This document shows, piece by piece, positions 1 through 9,906 of a stretch of 64,000 nucleotides of DNA. The stretch lies in the NCBI GenBank assembly GCA_033558025.1, contig JAUCEF010000005.1:7440001-7504000 (forward strand), given 5' to 3'. This DNA comes from Phytophthora sp. 'mugwort' (lineage: Eukaryota; Oomycota; Peronosporomycetes; Peronosporales; Peronosporaceae). A program made the translations under genes and the position numbers. Below the pieces are notes generated by a model. That model searched no databases and was not told the origin of the DNA. It saw nothing but the letters and a program-made list of their open reading frames with translations. The stretch's first letter is position 1. Every line of letters begins with the position of its first letter.

Positions 1-421
1 AGGCGGTCGACGTTCCGTCCCACCCGAAGGCAGACGCTCACCACGCATTTGGTCTTCCATTACAACCGCCGTACACAGTCGTCCGGCACGTGTCTCCAGC
101 CAGTCGGGCTTTCTTCAAATGTAGCCATGTTCGCTTCAACTTGAAACGGCCGTTGCACTAAACGGAACCAACTCCATCCTCGAAGGCAGATTCCATTCCA
201 CGACGTCTTTACAAGGTCGTTATTTAACGCCTCAACGTCGTTTCTTGCGAATACGCCCAATTGTTACCACTGATCGCAGAATTGATCGCTCTAAGAGTTG
301 CTGGAGCGCCGTCTTCCGCAAAGTGTTCTACACAAAACTGCGTGTCTTTGATTCCACACAACCAAAGCTTAAAGTTGCCAGCCAGAACAAGACGAGCGGT
401 CGGCGACTCAGTCAAGCGACG
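1..421. other. Upstream region, no supported gene
   Basis: No convincing gene is visible. Short open frames exist on both strands, but none shows a recognisable domain. The right part is the 5' flank of the thiol dioxygenase gene. A minus-strand frame over about 245-420 reads smoothly but ends without similarity that I recognise. Confidence 0.4.
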
Positions 422-1309
422 ATGGATATCTTTAATGCGGTCTGGCGCTTCTCCTTTGGTGGCAACAAGGACGTGGCCGTGGGGCAGAAGGCGCTCGAGC
501 GCATCCAGGAACTGCTGGTCAAGGCCATCGCCAAGAACGGAGGTGCCCCGCACGCGCTGACGCCCGAGGAGATCGCGCCCATCAAGGCGATCTGCGACCT
601 GCTCTTCCCGGCCAATTGTAACGCTCAGCAGACTTCTCACTACTCTAGTAGGCATGAATACAGGTTGGCTCATGAACGCGTTTTGACATCTGTGATGCAG
701 TCCAGCTGAAGGTACCAGGCACAGAGGGCAGCGGACCCGAACGCCCCAAGCGTGTGCACTACGAGCACGTCTATGAGGACGAGACGTTCTCCATCGGGTA
801 GGTCGCTTAGCCACGTGTTGTGACGCGTCTATTCAGGAAGCTAACCGAATTGCTACAGGATCTTCATCTTGCCACCAGGAGTGTCCATTCCGCTGCATGA
901 TCACCCGGGCATGAGCGTGATCTCGCGCGTGCTGTACGGCTCGCTGCACGTTCGGTCATACGACTTTGTCAAGGATAGCGCAGCCCCGAGCACGAAGAAT
1001 CAGATGGCACGTCTCCGCGTGGATGAGGTCATCACGGCCCCGCACACGACGGAATTGCTGCCGGACTACGGCAATCTGCACCAGCTCGTTGGCGGCGACG
1101 ACATCGGCTGCGCCTTTATCGACATCATCACGCCACCTTACGACGCCAACGAGGGACGCGACTGCACGTACTTCCGTGTGGTCGACTCGCCTGACATCCA
1201 TGACAGTAACGGTGACAAGATCGTCATGCTGGAGGCATACACCCCTCTGGATTTTGACGTGACCACGGAGGCGTATAACGGCCCGCATCTACAGCGCTAC
1301 GTCAATTAA
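422..1309 (+). CDS. Thiol dioxygenase, plant cysteine oxidase / cysteamine dioxygenase (PCO/ADO) family
   Basis: This is a non-haem iron cupin enzyme that adds dioxygen to thiols. In plants and animals the family oxidises N-terminal cysteines for oxygen sensing, or oxidises cysteamine to hypotaurine. The gene has three exons: 422-617, 701-797 and 859-1309. Their introns begin GTAACG and GTAGGT and end in CAG. The joined frame of 744 nt gives 247 residues, the usual size for the family. The motif LHDHPGM supplies His111 and His113, and NLHQL supplies His172; these are the expected facial-triad iron ligands. The 5' exon is helical (MDIFNAVWRF...). No signal peptide is seen, so the protein is probably cytosolic. 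The exact substrate (protein N-terminal Cys or cysteamine) cannot be decided from sequence. The start is the first ATG in frame with the conserved N-terminus. Confidence 0.88.
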
Positions 1310-1515
1310 CGACACCGTGTTGCCAGCAGATTTATGATTCCATCTATTCATCTTGAGCCTACATATTGTGAATGCCTACAACACAGAGCTGCAAACGTTG
1401 ACGCGCACCCACCCGCAGTAGCAGCAGTAGTAAAGAAGACAAAAGTACTAGTAAAAAATGGTGGAGCTCAAAAGAATATCATTTCAACCGAATTGATAGA
1501 CTAGGAAGAAGTCAC

Positions 1516-1830
1516 TTAGTTGTCCGGCATAGAGCTCAGGATGTCCGAGTCACCGGCGTCCAGGATGCACATGCACGACACGCGGAAGTACTTGCCGCAA
1601 GCCGTACCGAGGTCGTTGTTGGTGCCCGAGAAGTGGTGCACACCGGTCTTGGCCAGCATCGAGTAGTACTCGACCTCCGACTTGCGGAGCGGGGGAGTGT
1701 TCGACGCCATGATCACGAGCTTGGCCTTGCCACTGCGCAGGTTCTTCAGGGTCTGCTTGTAACCCAGAGCGACCTTACCGGAGCGCATCACCAGCTGCAG
1801 GCGCGAGTTGATGTTGTCCGAGGACTTCTT
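1516..1830 (-). CDS. RPL30: 60S ribosomal protein eL30, main exon
   Basis: This exon encodes a component of the large cytosolic ribosomal subunit. It gives 104 residues starting [14 protein letters not shown], with the strongly conserved stretches [28 protein letters not shown] and [10 protein letters not shown], and it ends in [11 protein letters not shown]. The reading frame opens right after a TAG acceptor at 1831-1833, so a short 5' exon coding the first few residues (MV..KK in other eukaryotes) must lie further right. I could not place it with confidence. An ATG near 1881 would need a weak GTGTAT donor. Introns near the start codon are common in ribosomal protein genes. Confidence 0.9.
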   Translation of the reverse strand, partial: KKSSDNINSRLQLVMRSGKVALGYKQTLKNLRSGKAKLVIMASNTPPLRKSEVEYYSMLAKTGVHHFSGTNNDLGTACGKYFRVSCMCILDAGDSDILSSMPDN

Positions 1831-1833
1831 CTA

Positions 1834-2653
1834 CTCAGAGGGGAAGGGAACATAACGGGGTATTAATACACACTTTCCTCCATCGAACGAGAGCGCAAGC
1901 GCCCCCTTTCCCATCCGTTCGACTTCGCAGGAGAGACAATAGAGCCTCAAGAGGCAGCGCAGCTCAACCCAACCGTGGGCGCAGCAGCCTATTGCCAACG
2001 TGCCCTGAAACCCACTCGACCATCGTCGGCTTGAGCGGGCAATTCAGGGCGCGAAGAACGGCGTGGAATGAAGAACCTCATCCACCGGATGGAAAAGCGA
2101 GCACCGTATTGCGACAAATAAAATCGTGCTCAGGTCCATACCGACTTCTTAGAGGCAACCATCTTGATCTTGATTCGTTTCGTAGCTCCACAGAATTACA
2201 AGTGAGAGACCGCCGGCGCAAGGCCACAAGCCCACGGACCGCTTGCAACCACCAACCAAAAGGTGGGGTGGTCCACTTTGATTTGGTTTGATTGGTGCAC
2301 AACAAAGAGCGGTTATTGGTCGAAATACTCAATTTCGACCACCGAAGTGCTACTTCACTACATACCAGTACATGTGCTCTAGTCATTCTGACATAGCCCT
2401 GCCAACAGTCAAGACACCTTCGAGGTTTCATGTCGGACAAGGCAAACGGACATCGTCGTAAAGCACAGCGACATGGCAAAAAAAAATCGGAGCTGAGGTG
2501 GGCTCGCAGCTCAGCTGAATGCAAGGATATTTAGCTCGGTAATTCAAAAATATGACGGTCCCATCTGGCGAAAAAGCTTTCACACAAAAGTGAAAAGCTA
2601 ACAGTAGAAGTAACCTTGCCAAACTATTGGGCGTCTCGCTGCTATTTAGTGAC
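1834..2653. other. Intergenic region between eL30 and the 2OG oxygenase
   Basis: It should contain the missing 5' exon and promoter of the eL30 gene in its left part. A minus-strand open frame at 2078-2524 has no recognisable domain and unusual composition, and I do not consider it a gene. No repeats or transposon ends were seen. Confidence 0.35.
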
Positions 2654-3697
2654 CTAGGCATTAGCAACATCGATTGCCCCGTTAATTTTAAAGTCACTGA
2701 TCTGGTTCTCCTTGCCCAAATCGGCGTAGTTGCCTCGAGCGCGAGCCACGATGTACTCCAAAAAACTGAACGGACGATAGTTGGGAACCTCATTTTCCTT
2801 CACCACGATAGGCTTCACTTGCACATCGAACGCCGGGAGATAAAAGAATGGAGCTGAGAATCGACTGGCCTTGTCAGTAGCGAGCACGCGGTGCAATGGC
2901 GCTATGAACCTGTCGTTAGACCACACTTGAATCAGATCGCCAGTGTTGATTGTATATGTGCCTTTTCTCGGTGGCACATTGACCCACGTATTCGACTCTC
3001 GGTGAAGCACCTGCAGTGAGGCTACTTCGTCATCTTGCAGCAAAATGGTAAGAGCGACCGAATCCGTATGATGGTAGACACCCATGGTCTGCGCTGGTTC
3101 AGGGGCTATGGGGTAGTGGTTCAATCTCATTACGCTGGGGTGGTCCTCTGGGAAGAATTTGTCGAAGAATGTCGAATGTTCGCCCAGAGCTACAGCAAAC
3201 AGCTTCATCAATCGACGCGCCATGTGCGCCATCTTCTCGTAGTACGTTTGCATCTCGTGGCGGAATCCGGGTATCGTTTCCTCGTCGAGCCACTGGTTCT
3301 GCACTTCGCTCAGTGTTTCGTCGTTGACCACGGGTTGACCATCCTGGTGGGCTCCAGCGAAGTCAAAGCACTCCTTCCAGTCCATTTTGTTCTTGGTAAG
3401 CTCCTTCTCGACGTATCCATGGGCGTTCGTTTCCGTGCGTGCAATGCTGCGCTTAATCTCCGCTGGTAGGCGGAAAAAGGATCGCATGCTTTCTCGAAAC
3501 TTCATCGTCTCCTCGTCAGGCAGTCCATGGTTGGTGACATAAAAGAAGCCCCACTCGCTGGCAGCGGCGCGAATACTCTCGAGTATCTCACATAGAGCAG
3601 TGTCTTCGGTGTTGCGAAGCGCGGCGTCGACTTCAGCGTCGGTGGTGAGCGCCATGAGGGCTCCGATGTTGACAACGGGCACTTGGTGGACCTCCAT
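2654..3697 (-). CDS. 2-oxoglutarate/Fe(II)-dependent oxygenase, isopenicillin N synthase-like
   Basis: This is a single-exon 347-residue protein. It has the DIOX_N region (SEWGFFYVTNHGLPDEE near residue 50) followed by the jelly-roll 2OG-FeII_Oxy domain. The iron ligands are visible as His210 and Asp212 in YHHTDS and His269 in APLHRV. The 2-oxoglutarate-binding Arg279 sits in RFSAPFFY, an RxS motif. The family oxidises small molecules, using 2-oxoglutarate as co-substrate; the substrate here is unknown. No secretion signal is present. It has a close paralogue at 35723-36802 with matching length and motifs. It is divergent from the TLP-TOS1 gene at 5061, and the 1.36-kb region between them carries two perfect palindromes. 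Confidence 0.88.
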   Translation of the reverse strand: MEVHQVPVVNIGALMALTTDAEVDAALRNTEDTALCEILESIRAAASEWGFFYVTNHGLPDEETMKFRESMRSFFRLPAEIKRSIARTETNAHGYVEKELTKNKMDWKECFDFAGAHQDGQPVVNDETLSEVQNQWLDEETIPGFRHEMQTYYEKMAHMARRLMKLFAVALGEHSTFFDKFFPEDHPSVMRLNHYPIAPEPAQTMGVYHHTDSVALTILLQDDEVASLQVLHRESNTWVNVPPRKGTYTINTGDLIQVWSNDRFIAPLHRVLATDKASRFSAPFFYLPAFDVQVKPIVVKENEVPNYRPFSFLEYIVARARGNYADLGKENQISDFKINGAIDVANA

Positions 3698-3802
3698 CCT
3701 GATTCTTCGAGTGTGATCGGCGAATCGCCGACGGCGACTATTGGCACAAAAGTAGCCACTGTTGAAGTCAGTTGGCTGCAGATGTTTTCCGTTAAAAGCG
3801 AC

Positions 3803-3831
3803 GTAACCGTTAGATAGTATCTAACGGTTAC
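3803..3831. repeat. Perfect 29-bp palindrome
   Basis: Fourteen-base arms match perfectly around a central G at 3817, with core GATA-G-TATC. It lies about 106 bp upstream of the start codon of the minus-strand oxygenase. It could act as a dimeric-factor binding site or form a cruciform; that role is inference. Confidence 0.8.
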
Positions 3832-4872
3832 TGTTGTAGAACTTTGCAGGAGGCTTCAAAGACGCAAACCTTGCGTCGCCAGATACGAAGGTGGTGGGTT
3901 TTCCTCGCACGACGTTGGCGGCGGTACGAAGCACATTGCAACGGCGCTGGGACAGGTGGTGGCAACTTTGCTCGCCTAATGCGACTTGAGCCAGAAAAAA
4001 GTAAAGATTCAGCGATATATCCATGCGGAAACATCAGTGCAGCCAGTTAAGAGCACTGCTTCAAGTACACGTACAGCGATGATTCACTCGTCCACTTGAA
4101 TAGCATGCAGACCTCAAAATAAATGCTGAGATCCAAGGCGGCAGTTCATGTTAATATGTCGTTACCACTGGTAATAGATGTACCACCGTCTATCGTCATG
4201 TGCGGAAAGATGATGTGTCAATCCTGGCGAAACGGCGTAAAATTGTGGAGACTCCACCATAGGTTGCAGTATTTGGTCACACGATACTGGTCACACGATA
4301 CTGGTCACACGATACCTCGCTGATTTTGCAGCTTCAACTACAGTACCAATCTGCTGGCAACAATCTGTCCACATCGACGGACGAGGTCTGCCCTTGATTT
4401 GCAAAGCAAAGCGACCAAGAGAGTGATGGAGCTGATGACGAACACCCACACGGCAGTACAATGTGTACCCCATTCGCTCGGAACGGCACTAGATATGAAT
4501 CACGCACTGCAAAAGTCAATCCAGTTGTCGCTACACGTGAGTCGTCCTGGACTATCAAGAAATTAGCGCATCAGATTTGGAGTTCGTGATCGTGCCATCG
4601 ATTCAATATATTTGTCAAACCAACGCTTGCTTCTAAACATAGACTTCTAATTTTAGCATTCTAGCCCTCGCCGACAACGGGTCCACCTCATGGAGAGAAC
4701 TCCGGCCTGCAACGCGCCGAGCATTGATATTGATGGAATCGCTGCGCTGCAATTGGTGGTCACTTCGTTCATGGCAAATGCTCGCCATAGTGAAACCCTC
4801 GTGGATCGTCTGCAAATTTTGATATCCAACGATCTAAAAAGATATGAGCCGTTGTAGCCAGCCTATCATTGA
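3832..4872. other. Intergenic region of the divergent gene pair
   Basis: No gene was found. Open frames here are short, overlap on both strands and show no domain. The region holds the 14-bp triplicate repeat listed separately. Confidence 0.45.
4274..4315. repeat. Three exact tandem copies of a 14-bp unit
   Basis: The unit TGGTCACACGATAC occurs three times without a gap at 4274, 4288 and 4302. It sits in the shared upstream region of the oxygenase and TLP-TOS1 genes, so a regulatory role is possible but unproven. Confidence 0.9.
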
Positions 4873-4911
4873 TAATACACATGTATTGATAGTATCAATA
4901 CATGTGTATTA
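4873..4911. repeat. Perfect 39-bp palindrome upstream of the first TLP-TOS1 gene
   Basis: Nineteen-base arms match perfectly about a central G at 4892. The centre is again GATA-G-TATC, as in the palindrome at 3803-3831. It ends 149 bp before the ATG at 5061. Confidence 0.85.
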
Positions 4912-4955
4912 ATAGTCAGGAGGAGACTTCAGCTGCGTCTGACTTGGCACTCACG

Positions 4956-4969
4956 CACTTCCCAATTTG
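4956..4969 (+). promoter_or_regulatory. Possible oomycete core promoter (Inr+FPR-like)
   Basis: CACTTCCCAATTTG resembles the known oomycete composite of an initiator followed by the flanking promoter region (CATTYYNCAWTTT), with mismatches. It lies about 90 bp before the ATG of the TLP-TOS1 gene, a suitable distance for a short 5' leader. Confidence 0.4.
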
Positions 4970-5060
4970 ATCATTCACACTTAGCTGTGAATACAGCAAC
5001 GGACTAGCAGCTCGTCAGCTCGACAACAAGCTACTTACATTATATAACTAAGCTCCCAGG

Positions 5061-6881
5061 ATGGTGCGCGTGTTCCTGGCTCTTGGCGGCTCCCTCGTCG
5101 TGGCTGCGCAGGTGGCAGTGACCATGGCCACGAGCGTGTCGTTCGTGAACAAGTGCGCCTACAACATCAGCCTCTACGACAACCACGCGACCGAGACCGT
5201 CGCGGTAGGTTGCTCCACGTCGCGCGAGCTGGCCGACGGCTTCGGCGGCATGTTTCGCAATGGCAACGACACCGAGGCCACGCTGGCCGAATTCGCCATC
5301 AGCGGCGGCAAGGTCTGGTACGCCCTCAGCGTTGTGCCCCCTGGAGCGGGCAACTGTACCAGCTACGCCGACTGCGCTGCGACCTCAGGCAAGACCGGCT
5401 ACAACGTGGCCATGAGCATCAGACCCGACATCGGCAGCATAACCGTGAACGCCGAATGCGCGGCCGTCACTTGCGACAGAGCCGACTGCGACGGCGCCTA
5501 CCTGTACCCGATGGAGAGCTCCAAGCTACGCAATTGCCCCGATACCCTCGCCATCGAGGTGGCCTTCTGCCCGGATGGATCACCCATCTCGAAGAGCACC
5601 ACGACGAGTGACACGACCGTCACTACGGTATCCATTGAAGCTCCTGCTTCCAGTACGGCTGCCCCTGAAGCCACAACTGCTACCCCAGTTACTACGACGG
5701 AAGTCCCTGCTGCCACTACGGTGGTCCCGCCTGCCACCACGGCCGCTCCTTCGACTACGACTGCTACGGTTGCCTCGGACGCCGATTACTCGGCTGGCGT
5801 TGTGACTACGGGGTCTTCTGCTTCGTCAACGGGTACTAGCACCTCGACTAGCTCCGCGACGACTTCAAGCGCCTCGAGCAGCACGACCACGACGAAGAGC
5901 GGCCTCATGGGCGACTTCTCAAGCGCCACCATCAGATCTAGCTTCGAGTACTGCAGCACAAACGCCGGTTCGGCTACGGGCACTTACGGCAAGGTGACGG
6001 ACATGCCCACGTGCTCGACGGAGGAGGTGTCCGTGACTGACCCCGTCGGCCCGATGAGCGAAGAGGTCACCATGGTTTTCCGTGGTCCCATGAACATCTA
6101 CAACATCGCCGTATTCTCTAGCTTGTCCGGCAGCGACTGGCGCAAGGTGTCGTCATACGACGCCAGCTCCGGTACTCAGGACAACATGGTCTTCATGAAC
6201 AACCTTAATATCGACTACAGCGACGCCAACTCAAGCCCGCAGGGTTATTCGACGGCCGACGGTACAGCGCCGGCTATCAAGTCGACCATCTTCGGCGGTT
6301 CTCTAGCGGATGCGTCCGACACGTCGGTGGTTGGTGGCGGGCCGTGCGTGTCCACAGGCTGCGAAGTCAACATCATGATGGAGAACAATTGCGCTGATGA
6401 GGATGGCTGCATCGGCTACTACGACGACATGGGGTTTCACGGCTGGGATGGCGGCATGAAGATGTTCGTGACCAGAGTCGACATGCCTACGAGCTCGACA
6501 GTCAATTTGCCCGCTATCTGGATGCTGAACGCCCAGGTTGTGCGTGCCAGTCAGTACGGCTGCAACTGCCGTGGCCAGGGCTCGGAGGGAGGCTGCGGTG
6601 AGATTGATATTGCTGAGGTCATCGAGACCAACACGGCTCGGGACAAGATGTCGACCCACTACTACTTCTACGATGGCAGCGTGTCACCCGGTGGTGACAA
6701 CTACGCCGCGCGTCCTACTGACTCGGCTGTGACGTACGTGACAATCTTCGACAACTCGGGCGAGGGCGTCGTGAAGATCATTGAAATCGGCGGCGACGAC
6801 TTCGACTTCTCTGTGGACTTGGTATCCGCTGACACTGTATCGACGTGGCTGTCTGCTCCTGTGAAGAATCTGCTGAGCTAA
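5061..6881 (+). CDS. Secreted thaumatin-like / TOS1-like glucanase fusion, copy A
   Basis: This 606-residue single-exon protein starts with a signal peptide (MVRVFLALGGSLVVAAQVAV). Residues about 28-175 form a cysteine-rich thaumatin-like domain (FVNKCAYNISLYDN, YNVAMSIRPD). A Thr/Ser/Ala/Pro-rich linker follows at about 180-275, probably O-glycosylated. The C-terminal half matches the TOS1-like domain (DUF2401, proposed glycosyl hydrolase), with VFRGPMNIYNIAVF, GYYDDMGFHGWDGGMKMFV and PAIWMLNAQVVRA. GGCGEIDIAEVIE contains Glu514-x-Asp516-x-x-Glu519, like the GH16 catalytic signature, so a role in cutting or transferring wall beta-1,3-glucan is likely. It ends in VKNLLS with no GPI-type hydrophobic tail. 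A paralogue lies 3 kb downstream on the same strand. Domain calls are firm; activity is inferred. Confidence 0.85.
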   Translation: MVRVFLALGGSLVVAAQVAVTMATSVSFVNKCAYNISLYDNHATETVAVGCSTSRELADGFGGMFRNGNDTEATLAEFAISGGKVWYALSVVPPGAGNCTSYADCAATSGKTGYNVAMSIRPDIGSITVNAECAAVTCDRADCDGAYLYPMESSKLRNCPDTLAIEVAFCPDGSPISKSTTTSDTTVTTVSIEAPASSTAAPEATTATPVTTTEVPAATTVVPPATTAAPSTTTATVASDADYSAGVVTTGSSASSTGTSTSTSSATTSSASSSTTTTKSGLMGDFSSATIRSSFEYCSTNAGSATGTYGKVTDMPTCSTEEVSVTDPVGPMSEEVTMVFRGPMNIYNIAVFSSLSGSDWRKVSSYDASSGTQDNMVFMNNLNIDYSDANSSPQGYSTADGTAPAIKSTIFGGSLADASDTSVVGGGPCVSTGCEVNIMMENNCADEDGCIGYYDDMGFHGWDGGMKMFVTRVDMPTSSTVNLPAIWMLNAQVVRASQYGCNCRGQGSEGGCGEIDIAEVIETNTARDKMSTHYYFYDGSVSPGGDNYAARPTDSAVTYVTIFDNSGEGVVKIIEIGGDDFDFSVDLVSADTVSTWLSAPVKNLLS

Positions 6882-7318
6882 GGTGGATGGCATTGAGAAT
6901 CGGCCTTGCAATTTGCAAGGCCGTGCAAGTTGCAATGAAGGCAGCAGGAGATGGGTATGACCAATTGATTTTTATACTTGATAATATTGTCGCCTGGAGA
7001 TAATAAAAAAAACTACTCTAGCGTCCTGTCTGTCTGTCCAAGCTTTCCTGCCTGCCCGCCTGCACCTCCCTTTCGGTATGGCTTCGCGTTGCGTTTAGTA
7101 CCGCCACCAACCTACAAAATCGAATCCCACTATCGTTCCGACTCGGCAAACTATTCCGGAAATTGCAAAAATAGCACTGTGTCACGTTTAAAACTTCTTC
7201 TCATTGGCCAAAATCCATGTGATATTTAATTGCTGCCGAGCGCAGCGCGCAGCGAGGCGGCCTCCCATTGGCTCAAACTGTCATTTGCCGCCGAGCGAAG
7301 CGAAGGCGGCCACCCTAC
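6882..7318. other. Intergenic region after TLP-TOS1 copy A
   Basis: No gene was found. From about 7225 the DNA turns GC-rich, with CGAGCGAAGCGAAGGCGGCC-type inverted motifs that lead into the minisatellite. Confidence 0.4.
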
Positions 7319-7718
7319 GCGATAGGAATAGCGAAGCGAGCTAGAACAGCGAGTGGAACGAGGTGGGACCAATATAAGATTATTGCAGCGAGCGGAACGA
7401 AGTTGGACGCGATAGGAGTAGTGAAGCGAGCTGGCACACCGAGCGGAGTGCGGTACGATAGGAGTAGTGCAGCGAGCTGGAATAACGAGTGGAGCGGAGT
7501 GCGACGAGATACTAGTAGTGTAGCGAGCTGGAACAGCGGGCGGAACGGAGTGGGACGCGATTGGAGTAGTGAAACGAGCTAGCATAGCGAGTGGAAGGGG
7601 GTGGGACACGATAAGAGTAGCGCAGACTGCTAAAACAGCGAGCGGGAGGGGGTGGGACACGATAGGAGTAGTGATGCGAGCGTCGGAGCTGGAACAGCGA
7701 GCGGAATGTGGTGGAACC
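7319..7718. repeat. Degenerate minisatellite, about seven units of ~51 bp
   Basis: Units open with a version of GCGATAGGAGTAGTGAAGCG, continue GAGCTGGAACAGCGAGCGGA and end near GTGGGAC. Copies start near 7319, 7410, 7456, 7506, 7557, 7608 and 7659. The period of most units is about 51 bp, a multiple of three. That explains the long open frames on both strands, so they are not genes. Divergence between copies suggests an old array. Confidence 0.8.
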
Positions 7719-8140
7719 CAACAAACACACACCGCCCGCAAAGCGGGCGGCGAGCATCTAGTCCTAGAAGTCAATGCTAACGTCGCTCCGTCTCTACGTC
7801 CGTACGTCCGTCACACCATAACGTGATTCTAGCCGCAATCTCATGGGCTGCCGAAGGCGGCCATTGGTGGAAATATAATTAAACGATTTGTTGAAAATTA
7901 AACTATATATTTTATTGAGGGCCTGCCCGCCTTCGCTGCGCTCCGACGGCTTTATATATACTGGGACCAAAACTAAACCCACCGCCGCGTACGCGGCGGC
8001 GCTCGGCTAGTACTAATAGCAGTGCTACTCATTACTGTACTGACCCGACAACACGGTCTACATGAACCACCTCGATACGATGGGAAAATATAATTAATCC
8101 CCTAAAGTGCACAGTGGGCGCCGATCCAGATTAGCCGCAT
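7719..8140. other. Spacer between minisatellite and fold-back element
   Basis: No gene was seen. It contains short GC-rich inverted motifs (for example ACCGCCCGC near 7727 with its complement just after) separated by AT-rich DNA. Confidence 0.35.
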
Positions 8141-8563
8141 CTGAAGAAAAGTTTCGCGATTGAGCTTTTCCCACTAACTAAGGCGTCGTAAAGCAATAAT
8201 AGTACTATGTAGAAAACAATTTGCGGAAAGCAGAATCAAGGAAGCTAATGCCTCTCAAGAGAAGTCGGCAAAAACAAACACGATTTGGGTCGGTTCAAAA
8301 TTATAACCGCGCTTCTTTCAACAACGCGGCTGCTGAATAGAGCTACATATACTGTATTATTATCCGATATATGTACACAGTGCGGTTATAATTTAGACCC
8401 GATCAAAATCGTGTATTTTGCCGATTACTCTCGAACAGCATTACCTTTCTTAATTCTGCTTTCTGCTATTTTTTTTTGTCTTTTTTTATACTAGTATTCC
8501 TTTACGGCGCCTCATGGGCACTTAGTTAGTGGGAAATGTCGACTCGAGAAAGCCAATTTTCAG
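8141..8563. mobile_element. Fold-back (hairpin) MITE-like element
   Basis: The whole ~420 bp reads as one long imperfect palindrome centred near 8350. Matching arm segments include TTTCCCACTAACTAAG at about 8167 with its complement at about 8521. GGCAAAAACAAACACGATTT near 8266 matches a diverged complement near 8405-8425. GGTTATAATT near 8390 matches its complement near 8300. The outer ends match weakly (CTGAA near 8141 and TTCAG near 8559). No coding capacity is seen. The arms have diverged by many substitutions, so insertion is old, and no clear target-site duplication was identified. Confidence 0.7.
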
Positions 8564-9844
8564 GTATGTGCTATATCGCACGGTACCCAATATCTAAAAA
8601 TTTTCCAACGTATATTACAGTATTTTAGCGTACGGGCAGCTTACCGCTAGTCTTACCGGTATGTTATCGTTTTTTTTACTAAAGGTGATGTGCCCAAAAT
8701 CTTTCCTATAAATGTACCCAATAAATATATATATCGCCGAGCCTCGTATATAACTCGCGAGCTATACCTAGTGTTGGCGAAAGTTAAGTTAACCCAAGTC
8801 AACGCCTTATCGCGATGGTGACGCGGTTGCTGCAATCAATCTTGCTTCCAAGGAATGGCAATTTTTGCGGGCCAGCCTTGCCGCGGTACTCGTACCTTAA
8901 CATCGGCGTATAGTCATCAAGAAGTATGGTAGACTCGCTGAAGGCGCTATCGTCAACGACACCACCCCTCCCACGCAGAAGTATGGCGTGCCGACTGTGC
9001 CAATCATGCTGGCAAATCAGTCACACATGACTTCCGTGGAATCTCTTTCGTACAGCGAGGCCTCTCGGTGACCACCAAGGGACAACAAGCACACGGCTCC
9101 AAACGGATCGCCGCCGCCACTCCATTAAAAGTAACTTATCAGTCAGCCACCTCGTGCGACGGATGCGACGCCCGCGAGTACAAAATGAGAAAGGTCGAGA
9201 CACTGGAGCGTTAACCTCGTAACTAGCCCGATGGACATGAATCTCACTCAACGCTGCTGCTGGCAGGCGCTTGAGCTTCATCGCTCATGATCGGGGCCGC
9301 ATGGCATTTCGGTATTGCAAGTGGCAGATCTCCTTACCTTGATAGCGTGCGACAGGCTGCGTGTGACTCTGGCCGCAAGAGTCTGGCGGAGCCGCAAGTG
9401 CAGTCACTGAGGTCGGTGTCACCAAGTGAACCAACGACATGATGACAGATGGTCCACCGACCGGTACCTCTACAATCGATTTAAGAGACCGCGAAAGTCG
9501 ATTTCTGGGGGTATCCAGTGCACCAAAATGCATGTATGATTGCTATGCAGCAAGCTCGTCAGTACTGATTGCGTTTCGAAATTCCCTTGCGCCGTTTATC
9601 ATGTGCCTCTTTTGGAACAGTCAATTACATGTACGCACTACTTGTTGCACTGACCTTGCTGAGCCCGCCAGCTGGCGATGATGTCTATGGTGATCAAGCG
9701 ACTGGCGCCTGAGATAAACCACGCGCCGTCATGAGCATATCATCACTGCAGTGATACGCCAGCGCCACGATGTGCATGGCATCCGTCTGTCTTCCGAGCG
9801 TCTCGGATCGGATTGAAACCAGGCGTGATGCCATGGGTCCACCC
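8564..9844. other. Intergenic region before TLP-TOS1 copy B
   Basis: Only short frames without recognisable domains were seen, on both strands. No tandem repeat or transposon termini were found. The right end should hold the promoter of the next gene. Confidence 0.4.
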
Positions 9845-9857
9845 CATTCCGGAATTT
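9845..9857 (+). promoter_or_regulatory. Likely oomycete Inr+FPR core promoter of TLP-TOS1 copy B
   Basis: CATTCCGGAATTT matches the oomycete consensus CATTYYNCAWTTT at 12 of 13 positions. It lies 50 bp upstream of the ATG at 9907, consistent with the short leaders typical of these genomes. Confidence 0.5.
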
Positions 9858-9906
9858 GCCGGTTTGAACTCATATCCGATCGTCGGTAAGCAATCCCCTC
9901 TTCGAA

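Noticed and set aside
224..814. A 196-codon minus-strand frame at the left end
   Set aside because: Most of it is antisense to exons of the thiol dioxygenase; composition reflects the opposite-strand coding sequence.
2078..2524. A 148-codon minus-strand frame
   Set aside because: No domain, biased composition and no promoter or homologous pattern that I can see.
7226..7774. A 182-codon minus-strand open frame
   Set aside because: It runs through the 51-bp minisatellite; the period keeps all frames open. The protein is a repeat of about 17 residues and lacks any domain.
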